From assembly GCA_900540955.1 (NCBI GenBank), contig UQIF01000010.1, forward strand, positions 1 to 64,000: DNA of 64,000 nt, written 5' to 3'. The notes beneath the pieces were generated by a model. It saw only the letters and a program-made list of their open reading frames with translations. It was not told the DNA's origin and searched no databases. Every line of letters begins with the position of its first letter. Within the stretch, counting starts at the first letter, position 1. Source of the stretch: an uncultured Olsenella sp. (GTDB taxonomy: Bacteria; Actinomycetota; Coriobacteriia; Coriobacteriales; Atopobiaceae). Positions 52,950 to 61,504 of this stretch are shown here, piece after piece. The position numbers and the translations under genes are program-made.

Positions 52950-52994
52950 GGGGCGCGCGGTGCCCTCCCACGCCGCGCGCCCCGTCGTTTTTTT
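52950..52994 (+). terminator. Rho-independent terminator of the CoA operon
   Basis: GGGGCGCGCGG (52950-52960) pairs with CCGCGCGCCCC (52973-52983), followed by GTCG and seven T residues. Confidence 0.92.
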
Positions 52995-53036
52995 GCCCGC
53001 AACGCCCGCGCCGAGTCCGGCGTCTAGGGGATGATG

Positions 53037-54242
53037 ATGCTCGACAAGAAAAGAAATAAACTCCTGGTGGTGTCCACGGCCCTGCTGCTGTTCTTAGGCC
53101 TGATCTATGCCTACTCCGTCCTGCTCGCGCCGCTCAAGGTCGAGTTCGGCTGGTCCGTCGCGCAGATGACGCTCGTCTTTGCGCTGTCTATCTGCTCGTT
53201 CACGCTGGGCAGCCTTGCCGTGGGGCCCTTGGTCCGCGCAAAGAAGAACGCGGCGGCGCTTCTTGCCGGCGCGGCCATGCTCACGGTGGGCTTCCTGGGC
53301 ACTGCGGCCGCCTCGGGTACCGCGGCGCTCTACATGGCCTATGCCGCCTACGGTGTTGTGGCGAGCTTCGGCATCGGTTGGGTCTACAACGTGGTCATCC
53401 CTATGGTGACCTCGTGGTTCCCCGACAAATGCGGCTTTGCCCAGGGCGTGTGCCTCATGGGCTTCGGCGCCGGCGGGTTCGTTCTGGGGCCCGTGGCCAC
53501 GCAGCTCTACTCCGTCCTGCCGTGGCGGGCGGCCCTCGTGGGCCTCGCCGTTGTCTTTGCCGCGCTCGTGGCGGGAAGCGCCGCCGCGCTCAAGTCGCCC
53601 GGCGATGCGGAGGCCGCAGAGCTGGCGGCGGGCGCGGGCGACGCGAGCACGGAGGTCGCCGACGACCGCTTCGTGTCCACGGGGCAGATGCTGCGGACGA
53701 CGACGTTTTGGCTGCTCTACGCGTTTTTGTTCATGCTCGGCAGCATCGGCATGGGCATCACCGGCATCGGCCGCGAGCTGCCGCTCTCGCTCGGCGCGAG
53801 CGACCTGGCCGCCGCCGTGGTCATCGGCTTCGTCAACGTGGGCAGCGGCGTCGGCCGCCTTTCGTGCGGCATCGCGCTCGATAAGCTCGGCCGTGGCCGT
53901 ACCATGCGGATCATCGGCTTCGGCGGCACCGCGGCGACGGTCGTCATGATTGCGTCGCTTCTATCCGGCAGCCTGGCCGTCCAAGCCGCGGCCTGTCTGC
54001 TCACCGGCATGAGCTGGGGAGCCGCCGTGGTCACCATGCCGTTCGTCTCGCGCACCGAGTGGGGGCAGGCGAACATGGCGCAGAACATGGCCATGGTGAA
54101 CACCTACAGCATTTTCGCCTCGCTCGCCGGTTCGTTCGGCGCGGGAATGCTGTACGGGGTCTGCGGTTCGTTCCTCCCCGTTCTGGGGATAATGACCGCG
54201 CTCGGCGTCGCGAGCGTGCTGCTCGCAGACAAACTGAAGTAA
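53037..54242 (+). CDS. MFS transporter, oxalate/formate antiporter-like
   Basis: A 401-residue membrane protein with 12 hydrophobic helices, beginning LLVVSTALLLFLGLIYAYSV, a pattern of the OFA (oxalate/formate antiporter) branch of the major facilitator superfamily that moves small carboxylates. ATG 53037 is chosen among three consecutive ATG codons by spacing to AGGGG. It follows the CoA operon terminator, so its substrate could be the acid made or used there, such as 3-hydroxybutyrate. This last point is an inference. Confidence 0.85.
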   Translation: MLDKKRNKLLVVSTALLLFLGLIYAYSVLLAPLKVEFGWSVAQMTLVFALSICSFTLGSLAVGPLVRAKKNAAALLAGAAMLTVGFLGTAAASGTAALYMAYAAYGVVASFGIGWVYNVVIPMVTSWFPDKCGFAQGVCLMGFGAGGFVLGPVATQLYSVLPWRAALVGLAVVFAALVAGSAAALKSPGDAEAAELAAGAGDASTEVADDRFVSTGQMLRTTTFWLLYAFLFMLGSIGMGITGIGRELPLSLGASDLAAAVVIGFVNVGSGVGRLSCGIALDKLGRGRTMRIIGFGGTAATVVMIASLLSGSLAVQAAACLLTGMSWGAAVVTMPFVSRTEWGQANMAQNMAMVNTYSIFASLAGSFGAGMLYGVCGSFLPVLGIMTALGVASVLLADKLK

Positions 54243-54308
54243 CGGCCGGGCCGCCGAGCCCGGGCTGTTAGATACAACGTTGTGAGTATTCACAGAGAGG
54301 GGAGTCCC

Positions 54309-54764
54309 ATGAGCGACTTCGTCAAGGAAGAGAACGTCTTTGTCGGCCAGAGCGCGCAGAGCCGCGAGGAGGTTCTCCGCTTCCTCGCCGACCGTGCGGG
54401 CGAGCTGGGCATCACAGCCGATCCCGATGCCGTCTACCAGGCGTTTCTCGACCGTGAGGACATGGGCGAGACGGGCATGACCGACGGTTTCGCCGTGCCG
54501 CACGCAAAGAGCGCCGCCATCGACCACGCTGCCGTCATCGTCTTCAAGAACGACCACGCGCTCGATTGGCCGAGCTTCGACAACAAACCGGTCGATATTT
54601 GCCTGGCGCTGCTCGTCCCCGACGTCGAGGCCGGCACGACCCACATCAAGCTGCTGTCCAAGACCGCCGTCCTGCTGATGCGTGAGCAGTTCAAGACCCT
54701 CCTGCGCACCTCCGACGACCGCAAGGCCATCGCCGACGCCATCAACGCCGGTATCGAGTCGTAA
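54309..54764 (+). CDS. PTS EIIA, fructose type, unlinked
   Basis: A 151-residue fructose/mannitol-family IIA with its phosphoryl histidine in GFAVPHAKSAAI near residue 68. There is no IIB or IIC beside it. The fructose-type IIB-IIC pair at 42515-43980 lacks a IIA, so this protein is the obvious partner, located at the other end of the same gene block. ATG 54309 follows GAGGGGAG. Confidence 0.88.
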   Translation: MSDFVKEENVFVGQSAQSREEVLRFLADRAGELGITADPDAVYQAFLDREDMGETGMTDGFAVPHAKSAAIDHAAVIVFKNDHALDWPSFDNKPVDICLALLVPDVEAGTTHIKLLSKTAVLLMREQFKTLLRTSDDRKAIADAINAGIES

Positions 54765-54810
54765 GGGTTCTCCCGGACCTTTTTTCCATTCGGGCCGCCC
54801 CCGGATGATC

Positions 54811-54896
54811 TAACTCCCACACAGCGGACGCATCTGGGCCGAAAATGGCCGAAATGCGTCCGCTGTGTGGGAGTTAGGCGTTGTGAGGGCTTGGCG
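54811..54896. repeat. 23-bp-arm palindromic element, copy 3
   Basis: Arms 54811-54833 and 54854-54876 are identical to copy 2; the loop differs from it by one base. The tail GGCGTTGTGAGGGCTT differs by one base. Here the left flank is not conserved. Confidence 0.92.
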
Positions 54897-54995
54897 GGGC
54901 GGTGCGCGGCGGGCAAGAAGGACCCGCGGGGCCGCGCACCCGCTCGCCGCGGTAGAATCGAGGGGATTGATCCGCGGCAAAGAAAGGCCACCCAG

Positions 54996-56240
54996 ATGAG
55001 CGACGTCCTCGAGCGTTTCCTGCGCTACGTGCAGGTTGATTCCCAGTCCGACCCCGACAACGAGCAGGAGACGCCCTCCACGCCGCGCCAGCACGAGATG
55101 GCCCGCGTGCTCGGTGAGGAGCTCTCCGCCATCGGCCTCCAGGATGTCTCGGTCGACGAGCACGCCTACGTGACGGCCACGCTGCCGGCGTCGGCGGGCG
55201 CCGAGGACGCCCCCGCGCTCATGCTCTGCGCCCACATCGACACCGCGCCCGATGCCCCGGCCGCCGGCGTGAAGCCGCGCGTCGTCCGCTACGAGGGCGG
55301 CCCGCTCGTTGCCGGCGTCGTCGACGGCGCGCCCGTGCAGACCACACCCGCCCAGGTTCCCGACCTGGCCAAGTTCGTCGGCCAGGACATCGTGGTCACC
55401 GACGGCACGACGCTTCTGGGCGCGGACGACAAGGCCGGCGTGGCCGAGATCTGCGCGCTTCTTGCCCGCTTGGCGGCGGACCCCGAGCTCGTGCACCCCA
55501 CCATCAAGGTCGCCTTCGTGCCCGACGAGGAGATCGGCCATGGCGCCGGCCTTTTGGATCTCGACGAGCTCGGCGCGGCGTACGGCTACACCGTCGACGG
55601 CGAGACCCTGGGCGAGTTCAACTACGAGTGCTTCAGCGCGTGCGAGGCGACGGTCCGCGTGCGCGGCGTGATGGTCCACCCCGGCAGCGCCAAGGACGTG
55701 ATGGTCAACGCCATCACCGTCGCCTCCGAGTTCGAGCAGCTCGTGCCCGCGTGGGAGCGCCCCGAGCACACCTGCGGCCGCGAGGGCTTCTATCACCCGA
55801 CCGACATCGAGGGCTCCGCGTCCGAGGTCACCTTGAAGTACATTCTGCGCGACTTCGACGCGGATAAGTTCGCTGCGCGCCAGACCACGTTCCACCAGAT
55901 CGCCGAGCTGCTCAACGGCCGCTACGGCGAGGGAACGGTGACGGTTGAGGTTCGCCAGCAGTACCGCAACATGGCCGAGCACTTCGAGGGCAAGGAGTTC
56001 CTCATCGACAACGCGCTCGAGGCCAACCGCGAGGCGGGCCTTGCGCCCTCCATCGTGGCGGTGCGCGGCGGCACCGACGGCGCACAGCTCACCTTCCGCG
56101 GCCTGCCGTGCCCGAACCTCGCCACCGGCGGTTACAACGCGCACTCCGTCCGAGAGTTCATCCCCGTGGCGAGCATGGAGGCCACTGTGGACATGCTCGT
56201 ACGCCTTGTGGCCAAGTTCGCGGTCGCGCAGGGGGCGTAG
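54996..56240 (+). CDS. pepT: Tripeptide aminopeptidase PepT
   Basis: A 414-residue M20-family zinc peptidase releasing the N-terminal residue of tripeptides. Recognised by the N-terminal LERFLRYVQVDSQSD, metal-binding CAHIDTAPDAP, LLGADDKAGVAEI, FVPDEEIGHGA, VHPGSAKDVMVNA and C-terminal IVAVRGGTDGAQLTF. ATG 54996 follows AAAGAAAGG; the frame is open upstream through the palindromic element, which is not coding. Probably the first gene of a rightward group with the next genes. Confidence 0.93.
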   Translation: MSDVLERFLRYVQVDSQSDPDNEQETPSTPRQHEMARVLGEELSAIGLQDVSVDEHAYVTATLPASAGAEDAPALMLCAHIDTAPDAPAAGVKPRVVRYEGGPLVAGVVDGAPVQTTPAQVPDLAKFVGQDIVVTDGTTLLGADDKAGVAEICALLARLAADPELVHPTIKVAFVPDEEIGHGAGLLDLDELGAAYGYTVDGETLGEFNYECFSACEATVRVRGVMVHPGSAKDVMVNAITVASEFEQLVPAWERPEHTCGREGFYHPTDIEGSASEVTLKYILRDFDADKFAARQTTFHQIAELLNGRYGEGTVTVEVRQQYRNMAEHFEGKEFLIDNALEANREAGLAPSIVAVRGGTDGAQLTFRGLPCPNLATGGYNAHSVREFIPVASMEATVDMLVRLVAKFAVAQGA

Positions 56241-56244
56241 GCGC

Positions 56245-56880
56245 GTGAACTACTTTACGCTCAGCATCCTCGCCGTGTTGCCCGGTTCGGCCGCCGCGCT
56301 CTTCGAGCGCGCCGGGGCTCCGATGCGGCTTGCTGAGCGCCACCACAGCCACCACGACACCTACCTTGCGCCGCCCGACTTTTTACGTTCGCTCGCCGTG
56401 GCGATGCTGCTCGTCGGGTGTCTTGGGGTGCTTCTGGGCACGTTCTGCGGCGTGGGCCTCTTTGACTCAGACATGATTTGCGTGCTGGCGTTTGCGGACG
56501 CGTTCGCGTGGATGGCGCTCGTATTGTGGCTCATGATGGCGCGCTACAAGGTCTCGCTGTTCGAGGACCGCGGGGTGATCGTGCCTCTGGTCGGCCGCAG
56601 CATCTGCTTCTTTTACTCCGACATCGCCTCGATGAGGTGGAGCGGCCCGCGGCGCGCCTCCGGCTACCGTGACCTCGCGATCACCGACATCGACGGACGC
56701 AGGTACAAGATCAAGGGCATCGTCGACATCGAGCAGGTCCTTCTTCACGTGGACCGCTTCGACGTCCTCGAGCCGCTCGGCGTCGGCGGGCCTGACTTCA
56801 CCGAGATGAAGCGCAAGCCTTGGCAGCCGTTCGCGCGCGACGCGCGCGGCAAGAAGGAAAAAGAGGAACAAGTTGATTAA
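56245..56880 (+). CDS. Membrane protein of unknown function
   Basis: A 211-residue protein with a first hydrophobic segment at the N-terminus (about 1-20), a second near 50-70 and a third near 78-98, then a cytoplasmic domain with a beta-rich stretch (KVSLFEDRGVIVPLVG, ITDIDGRRYKIKG) like that of the PH-like protein at 41597, and a basic tail. It begins at GTG four bases after pepT and overlaps the HAD gene by eight bases. No specific function can be assigned. Confidence 0.65.
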   Translation: MNYFTLSILAVLPGSAAALFERAGAPMRLAERHHSHHDTYLAPPDFLRSLAVAMLLVGCLGVLLGTFCGVGLFDSDMICVLAFADAFAWMALVLWLMMARYKVSLFEDRGVIVPLVGRSICFFYSDIASMRWSGPRRASGYRDLAITDIDGRRYKIKGIVDIEQVLLHVDRFDVLEPLGVGGPDFTEMKRKPWQPFARDARGKKEKEEQVD

Positions 56881-57718
56881 GCTCGCTCTTTCCGATATGG
56901 ACAACACGCTGGTTCCCCTCGGTGCGCGCGGCGCGAGCCCCCGCACGCTGGAGGCCATCCACGCGGCGATGGACGCCGGGGTGCTCTTTGGGCCCTCGAC
57001 GGGCCGCGACACCGTGGAGCTCATGAGGCTGTTCCGCGCGGACGAGTCGTGCTTCCAGACCGGCGTCCTTTCCAACGGCAAGCGCGTGCGCGCACGGGGA
57101 ACTACGGTCTCGCTCACGTTGATCCCGCACGACGGGTTGGTGGCGATAGCGCGTGCGGTTGCGGATACCACTATGTTCCTCGTGTGCTACCCGGCGGAGT
57201 CGAACCTGCTCAACCCGGCCTACGTTGTGGGCGCCCCCTCCGAGGAGGTCCTCAACCGCTACGAGGCGCGCGTCAAGTTCGTCGGCGGCATGGTCGACGA
57301 GGTGCCCGACGTGGACTTCGTGGCGGCCACCATCGCGTGCCCCGACGGGCCCGAGCAGATGGAGGAAGCGCGCCGCATCGTAGCGGAAAAGGTGCCTGAG
57401 CTGCGCATCGTCTCGCCCATCCCGGGATGGTTCGACATCATGCCGCAAGGCGTGAGCAAGGCGCGCGGGCTTCACGAGCTGCTCGATGCCACGGGGATCG
57501 GCATCGACGAGGTCGTCGTCTTTGGCGACGCCGAGAACGACCTCGAGATCCTGCGAGAGGTCCCGTACTCGGTGGCCGTCGCCAACGCGACGCCCGAGGT
57601 CGCGGCGACCGCGAACTACCACATCGGCGCATGCGCGGACGAGGGCGTGGCCGACGCGCTCTTCGAGATTGCGCGCGCCGCGAGGACCGGCCAGATGCCG
57701 GCCTTCCTCCAGGGGTAG
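56873..57718 (+). CDS. Cof-type HAD phosphatase 3
   Basis: A 281-residue HAD phosphatase. The nucleophile motif ALSDMDNTL is at the N-terminus and FGDAENDLEIL with metal-binding Asp residues near 222. It is less like the other two HAD proteins in the window and is not a recent copy. It starts at TTG 56873 behind AGAGGAAC, within the end of the preceding gene, giving translational coupling. Substrate unknown. Confidence 0.85.
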   Translation: MIKLALSDMDNTLVPLGARGASPRTLEAIHAAMDAGVLFGPSTGRDTVELMRLFRADESCFQTGVLSNGKRVRARGTTVSLTLIPHDGLVAIARAVADTTMFLVCYPAESNLLNPAYVVGAPSEEVLNRYEARVKFVGGMVDEVPDVDFVAATIACPDGPEQMEEARRIVAEKVPELRIVSPIPGWFDIMPQGVSKARGLHELLDATGIGIDEVVVFGDAENDLEILREVPYSVAVANATPEVAATANYHIGACADEGVADALFEIARAARTGQMPAFLQG

Positions 57719-57724
57719 AGCGTT

Positions 57725-58801
57725 ATGGAGAAACCGCATCTGACCAGGAGATCGTTTATTGGAATGGGCGTTGGCGCGCTTGCTGTGGGCGCAGGAGCGG
57801 CTCTTGGCGTGACGCGCTGCTCGGCGAGCGACGCCGAGGTGCCGTCGGAGCCAAAGGTCGGCGACGCGGCGTCCGGTTCCGGTTCGGGTGCGAGCGCGGA
57901 TGCCAAGGTTGGCGGCAAGCTCGTCATGTACACGTGTTGCGATGAGGCTCTGATCAACGCTTTCGTTCCCGGCTTCATGCAGGAAACGGGCGTCGTGGTC
58001 GATGTGGTGCGCAAGAGCGCGGCGGAGTGCCGCGACGACGTGGCGGCCGAGGTCGCCGCGGGCCGCGTGATCGCCGACGTGGTGTGGGGCGGCGACGAGG
58101 ACTGGTACTCGGCGGGGGAGGCGTGCTTCGAGAAGTACTTCTCGTCCGAGAACACCGGCGTGCTTGATGAGTGCCGCAACACCGACGGTTACGTGACCCC
58201 CGCGACGCGCGAGGTGTGCGCCATTGCGGTGAACTCCGCGAAGGCGGCAGAGCTCGGGGTGGAGATCTCCGGCTACGGAGACCTGCTCGACGAGCGGCTT
58301 GCCGGGCTCGTGGCCGCGGCAGACCCGCAGACGGATGCTGCGGGCAAGTCCACTCGCGAGGCGGTGCGTGAGGTGGGCAATCTGCTGCCGGCGTTCGTGA
58401 CCACGGCGGAGGACGGCAGCGTCGTGCCGGGCGGTGACGCGTTCCTCGCGGCGATGGACGCGCAGACAGGCGGAAATGTGCGCGCCACCAGCGAAGACGT
58501 GCTCGAGGACGTGCTCTCCGGCGAGGCCGTGGCAGGCCTTGTGTACGAGCAAGCCGCCGCGGCGATGGCCGACCTCACGGGCGAGGTCGAGGTCGTGCTT
58601 CCGCGCGAGGGCTGCCTCGTTGCGCACGGGTGCACGGCTATCGCACGCGGGGCGACGAACCTTGCGCAGGCCCGCGCTTGGGTTGACTTCGCGTGCGGCG
58701 AGAACGCGCAGCGTGCTGCCGCCGGCAAGGTGCGCCTGCGCAGCGTCCGCGACGGCATCGGCGAGAAGGACGACTTTGCAAAGCTCGTCGACGGGGGGTA
58801 G
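57725..58801 (+). CDS. Tat-exported extracellular binding protein
   Basis: A 358-residue solute-binding protein of the iron(III)/2-aminoethylphosphonate-like group. The N-terminus has a twin-arginine signal, LTRRSFIGMG, a hydrophobic stretch and a Cys (RCSAS) that could be lipid-modified. The mature part has the pattern GGKLVMYTCCDEALINAFV, ADVVWGGDEDWYSA and AWVDFACGENAQ. No permease or ATPase gene is adjacent, so it either serves a distant ABC system or acts as a sensor partner. It lies 6 bases after the HAD stop. Confidence 0.8.
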   Translation: MEKPHLTRRSFIGMGVGALAVGAGAALGVTRCSASDAEVPSEPKVGDAASGSGSGASADAKVGGKLVMYTCCDEALINAFVPGFMQETGVVVDVVRKSAAECRDDVAAEVAAGRVIADVVWGGDEDWYSAGEACFEKYFSSENTGVLDECRNTDGYVTPATREVCAIAVNSAKAAELGVEISGYGDLLDERLAGLVAAADPQTDAAGKSTREAVREVGNLLPAFVTTAEDGSVVPGGDAFLAAMDAQTGGNVRATSEDVLEDVLSGEAVAGLVYEQAAAAMADLTGEVEVVLPREGCLVAHGCTAIARGATNLAQARAWVDFACGENAQRAAAGKVRLRSVRDGIGEKDDFAKLVDGG

Positions 58802-58892
58802 GGTGGCCGATTTGTGGAGAACCCTTCACATCGTTGACTCCGACCGAGACTGCGCGTATAGTTCTTTCTTGCGCAAACGCGCTCGCAGATAT

Positions 58893-58969
<77 letters not shown>

Positions 58970-58980
58970 TAAACTTGCTG

Positions 58981-59010
58981 GTAGGGACCCATTCGGGTCC
59001 CTACTTTTTT
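58981..59010 (+). terminator. Terminator after the initiator tRNA
   Basis: GTAGGGACCC pairs with GGGTCCCTAC around an ATTC loop, followed by TTTTTT. Confidence 0.93.
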
Positions 59011-59129
59011 ATCTCGACATACCCCTGCGGGACAATTTCGGGACAAAACTGGGACAAAAGGGACGGGGGATTTTGTCCCAAATTAGGACGTGCGCCAAGC
59101 ATGACATCTGGAACCCCTGGCACGGCTGC

Positions 59130-59335
59130 GCGAGAAATGGGGAGCGTCAGTAAAGCGGTACCCGCGCTGCGCCAGAATCGCCGACCGTCGGTACTGACAC
59201 TCCTCGATTCCCGCGCAGGCGGCGGTAAGAAGGGCTTCTTTTCACCAGAATCCGGGAGCATCGGTACCGACGCTCCCGGTTTACCTCGCAGCTCAAAGGC
59301 CCGTTTACCGACGGTCCCGAATTCCCGCGCGGGCC
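59130..59335. repeat. Long intergenic repeat, left copy
   Basis: About 200 noncoding bases shared in patches, in the same orientation, with 63790-64000. A 31-base stretch (59227-59257) is identical to 63931-63961, and the palindromic CGGTACCGACGCTCCC-type unit occurs several times in both. It lies just after the tRNA and its terminator. Confidence 0.85.
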
Positions 59336-59390
59336 ATTGACCGCGCGCGTATCGTCATCGGCGCAAAGCCCCGCCGGTCCTCTCTTTATG

Positions 59391-60347
59391 CTATTTCTTC
59401 CCAGGCAAACGCCGCGCCAGGTAATTGGTCGGCGCAGAGACGTCGATGCCCACCAGCGAGTGCCCCATCCAGAGGAACACGGCGAGCACCAAAAGAGGGA
59501 CAAGACACGAGGTCACGATCATAACGATGGCGCCTTCAATCAGATTCGTAACTTGTTCGACCACGCCGTCGGTCACGCTCTTGACGCTATCCTTCAGGTT
59601 CGAGACGAGCTGTGCGGCGCCGCTGGCGATGCTGTCCCAGAAGTTCTTGTTCTCCTGGCTCTCGCCGCCTGTGGGCTCGCTTTCTTCGGTGCTTCCCCCG
59701 GCGTTTTCTCCTGACTCCGCCTGCGAAATGCTTATCTGGTAGGTCTCGTCGATGCGCTGTGTGACCCATACGCTCGCCGGCACCACTGCCACAGCGATGA
59801 TGCCAACAAGGAGTATGCGGACGCCCAGAATGAACAGCGTGTGCCCGGTGCTCAGACGGCCGTGCGCGAGGAGCGAGGCGGCAAGAAGCACGAAAGCGGC
59901 GGGTCCAAGCACGCCAAACGATAGGAAACCCAAGATTGTGAGCAGGTACTTCTCGAGGTAGAGCACCGCGAGCACGATTCCCAGGTTGCCGGAGAGCTGG
60001 GTAAGCTGCTCTGCCACGGGGGTACCGGTGTCGTCGGGGAGGGCCGAGATGGCGGCTGAAAGCGCGATGGTTGAGGTGGTGAGCGCCAGCACGTTGTCCT
60101 TCTTGGCGTCGATCACCTCAATGGTGCCGCTCCAGGTTTCGACGTTCTCAAAATGCGGGCGCCCGACAAACTCCGAAAGAAGGGCGGCGATGATCAGGAG
60201 GGCAACAATGCCGAACTTCAACAGCGGGCGTTCACAGATCCAGTCGGAAATGCTCGGCTGGGGCTCGGATTGCAGGGCCACATCGACGTATGAAACAGCG
60301 GAGGCGATGTCCCCGCGGCTCTTTTGACTTGGTGCTATTTGCTGCAT
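59391..60347 (-). CDS. Polytopic membrane protein, unknown function
   Basis: A 318-residue protein with hydrophobic helices about residues 45-65, 88-105, 125-165 and 172-200, a Glu/Ser/Gly-rich soluble loop around 205-240, and a final helix pair near 270-300. ATG 60347 follows GCAGGAGG. No family is recognised and the neighbours give no function. It lies inside the block flanked by the long repeats. Confidence 0.65.
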   Translation of the reverse strand: MQQIAPSQKSRGDIASAVSYVDVALQSEPQPSISDWICERPLLKFGIVALLIIAALLSEFVGRPHFENVETWSGTIEVIDAKKDNVLALTTSTIALSAAISALPDDTGTPVAEQLTQLSGNLGIVLAVLYLEKYLLTILGFLSFGVLGPAAFVLLAASLLAHGRLSTGHTLFILGVRILLVGIIAVAVVPASVWVTQRIDETYQISISQAESGENAGGSTEESEPTGGESQENKNFWDSIASGAAQLVSNLKDSVKSVTDGVVEQVTNLIEGAIVMIVTSCLVPLLVLAVFLWMGHSLVGIDVSAPTNYLARRLPGKK

Positions 60348-60550
60348 GGCACGCCTCCTGCAAACGTGGTCATTGGGCTGCCCAAATTGTAGAAGCAGCG
60401 CGCCTTGCTCTTTTCGGGATGTTGCTTGTCCGACCTGGCTCTTAACCTATTTGGCAGGCGATTCGAGCGGGACACCCCTGCTGCATTGCCGATTAAATGC
60501 AGCGTCGTGGACAACGGCGCCTGTTCCTTTGACAGCAAGAAGAAAGCTGC

Positions 60551-60769
60551 TCACTTGGAAAGCTCGTCGAAGACGTCGGCGTACTCGTCCATGAAGTCGA
60601 CGGCTACGGCAACCATATCGGGCTTGGCGATTCCGGCTGCCGGCGAAATTGTGACCCATGGGCGGTTGTTGCGCAGCACCGGTACGGGCTTGCCGGTGCG
60701 GTTGACCTCGGCTGTTACGCGAGTGAAGCTATCCTTGGCCTCCGCAAGGCCGATGGCGGCTGCGTTCAT
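60551..60769 (-). CDS. Phd/YefM-like antitoxin without partner toxin
   Basis: A 72-residue protein of the Phd/YefM type: AIGLAEAKDSFTRVTAEVNR followed by PVPVLRNNRPWVTISPA, the usual order of helix and strand in these antitoxins. AAGGGAGGGG precedes ATG 60769. No toxin-like gene lies up- or downstream within 500 bases, so it is an orphan, either a remnant or a trans-acting antidote. It is unrelated in detail to the antitoxin at 175. Confidence 0.65.
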   Translation of the reverse strand: MNAAAIGLAEAKDSFTRVTAEVNRTGKPVPVLRNNRPWVTISPAAGIAKPDMVAVAVDFMDEYADVFDELSK

Positions 60770-60866
60770 GCTGCGCCCCTCCCTTAGATGTCTAGGGTTA
60801 TGGCCAGAGTCATAGCTAGATTAATTTGACGATCAAGATGAAGTCGCAGGCAGATTTTCATCGACC

Positions 60867-61493
60867 TTAATCGATGTATTCGAACTGGACGGTGAAGTCA
60901 TCGCCGCAGGTTTTGCCAACAGATTCGGCCCATCGCTTCAAGATCTTCTCAGCATTTTCCGTCGCCTGGTTGATCATTGACGTGTCGCTCGCAGCCTTGT
61001 TCCGAAAATCTTCTTGGGCAATGCGGGTCATCTCTTGTTCGTCTTCATCGGTGAAATCGGTGAAGAAGCCCGTTTTAACGATGAGCTTATCCATCTTGAT
61101 GATTTTCGGATCTCCGACTAGCGTTGCACGGGGCATTTTTATAGTGATCACGTTTCCCTCTCGCAAGGTTGCGACCTTGCTGGCATCAATTCCGAAATAT
61201 GCCCTTCCGTCAAACTCACGCCACGCTTTTTTGTAGCCGTGCTTCCAGATTCCCGTCAAGCCTTCGTCCGCTTCGTAGGTGAACTTAGCGACTTGGTGAT
61301 AACGCGCCTCGATCGTGGTGAGCTCCGCGACCTCATTGATGCCGCTCAGGTCTGCCTCCTGCTGGGTGGCTTCCGCCTCTGCGGCTTGTTCGCTTTGCTG
61401 CTGGTTTTGCACCGTGCACGCAAAGATGCCGCCGATTGCAAGGGCGGCGGCGCACGCGATGGCAACGAACGTGGCTACTAGTATCTTTTTCAT
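60867..61493 (-). CDS. DUF4230-like secreted/membrane protein 1
   Basis: A 208-residue protein with an N-terminal hydrophobic helix (KKILVATFVAIACAAALAIG) that anchors it outside the membrane. The rest matches the DUF4230 pattern: TTIEARYHQVAKFTYEAD, an IDASKVATLREGNVITIKMP strand set and a helical ending with repeated charged residues (TENAEKILKRWAESVG). Function unknown. ATG 61493 after GGTGAGG is preferred to the upstream frame start at 61511. A paralogue lies 11 bases upstream. Confidence 0.7.
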   Translation of the reverse strand: MKKILVATFVAIACAAALAIGGIFACTVQNQQQSEQAAEAEATQQEADLSGINEVAELTTIEARYHQVAKFTYEADEGLTGIWKHGYKKAWREFDGRAYFGIDASKVATLREGNVITIKMPRATLVGDPKIIKMDKLIVKTGFFTDFTDEDEQEMTRIAQEDFRNKAASDTSMINQATENAEKILKRWAESVGKTCGDDFTVQFEYID

Positions 61494-61504
61494 GACTGCC
61501 TCAC

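Noticed and set aside
59014..59100. Phage attachment site after tRNA-fMet
   Set aside because: GGGAC repeats occur there, but no duplicate of the tRNA 3' end was found in the window and no integrase is present.
60335..60538. Candidate toxin gene beside the orphan antitoxin
   Set aside because: The 67-codon frame overlaps the start of the membrane protein gene and has no toxin-family features or ribosome site.
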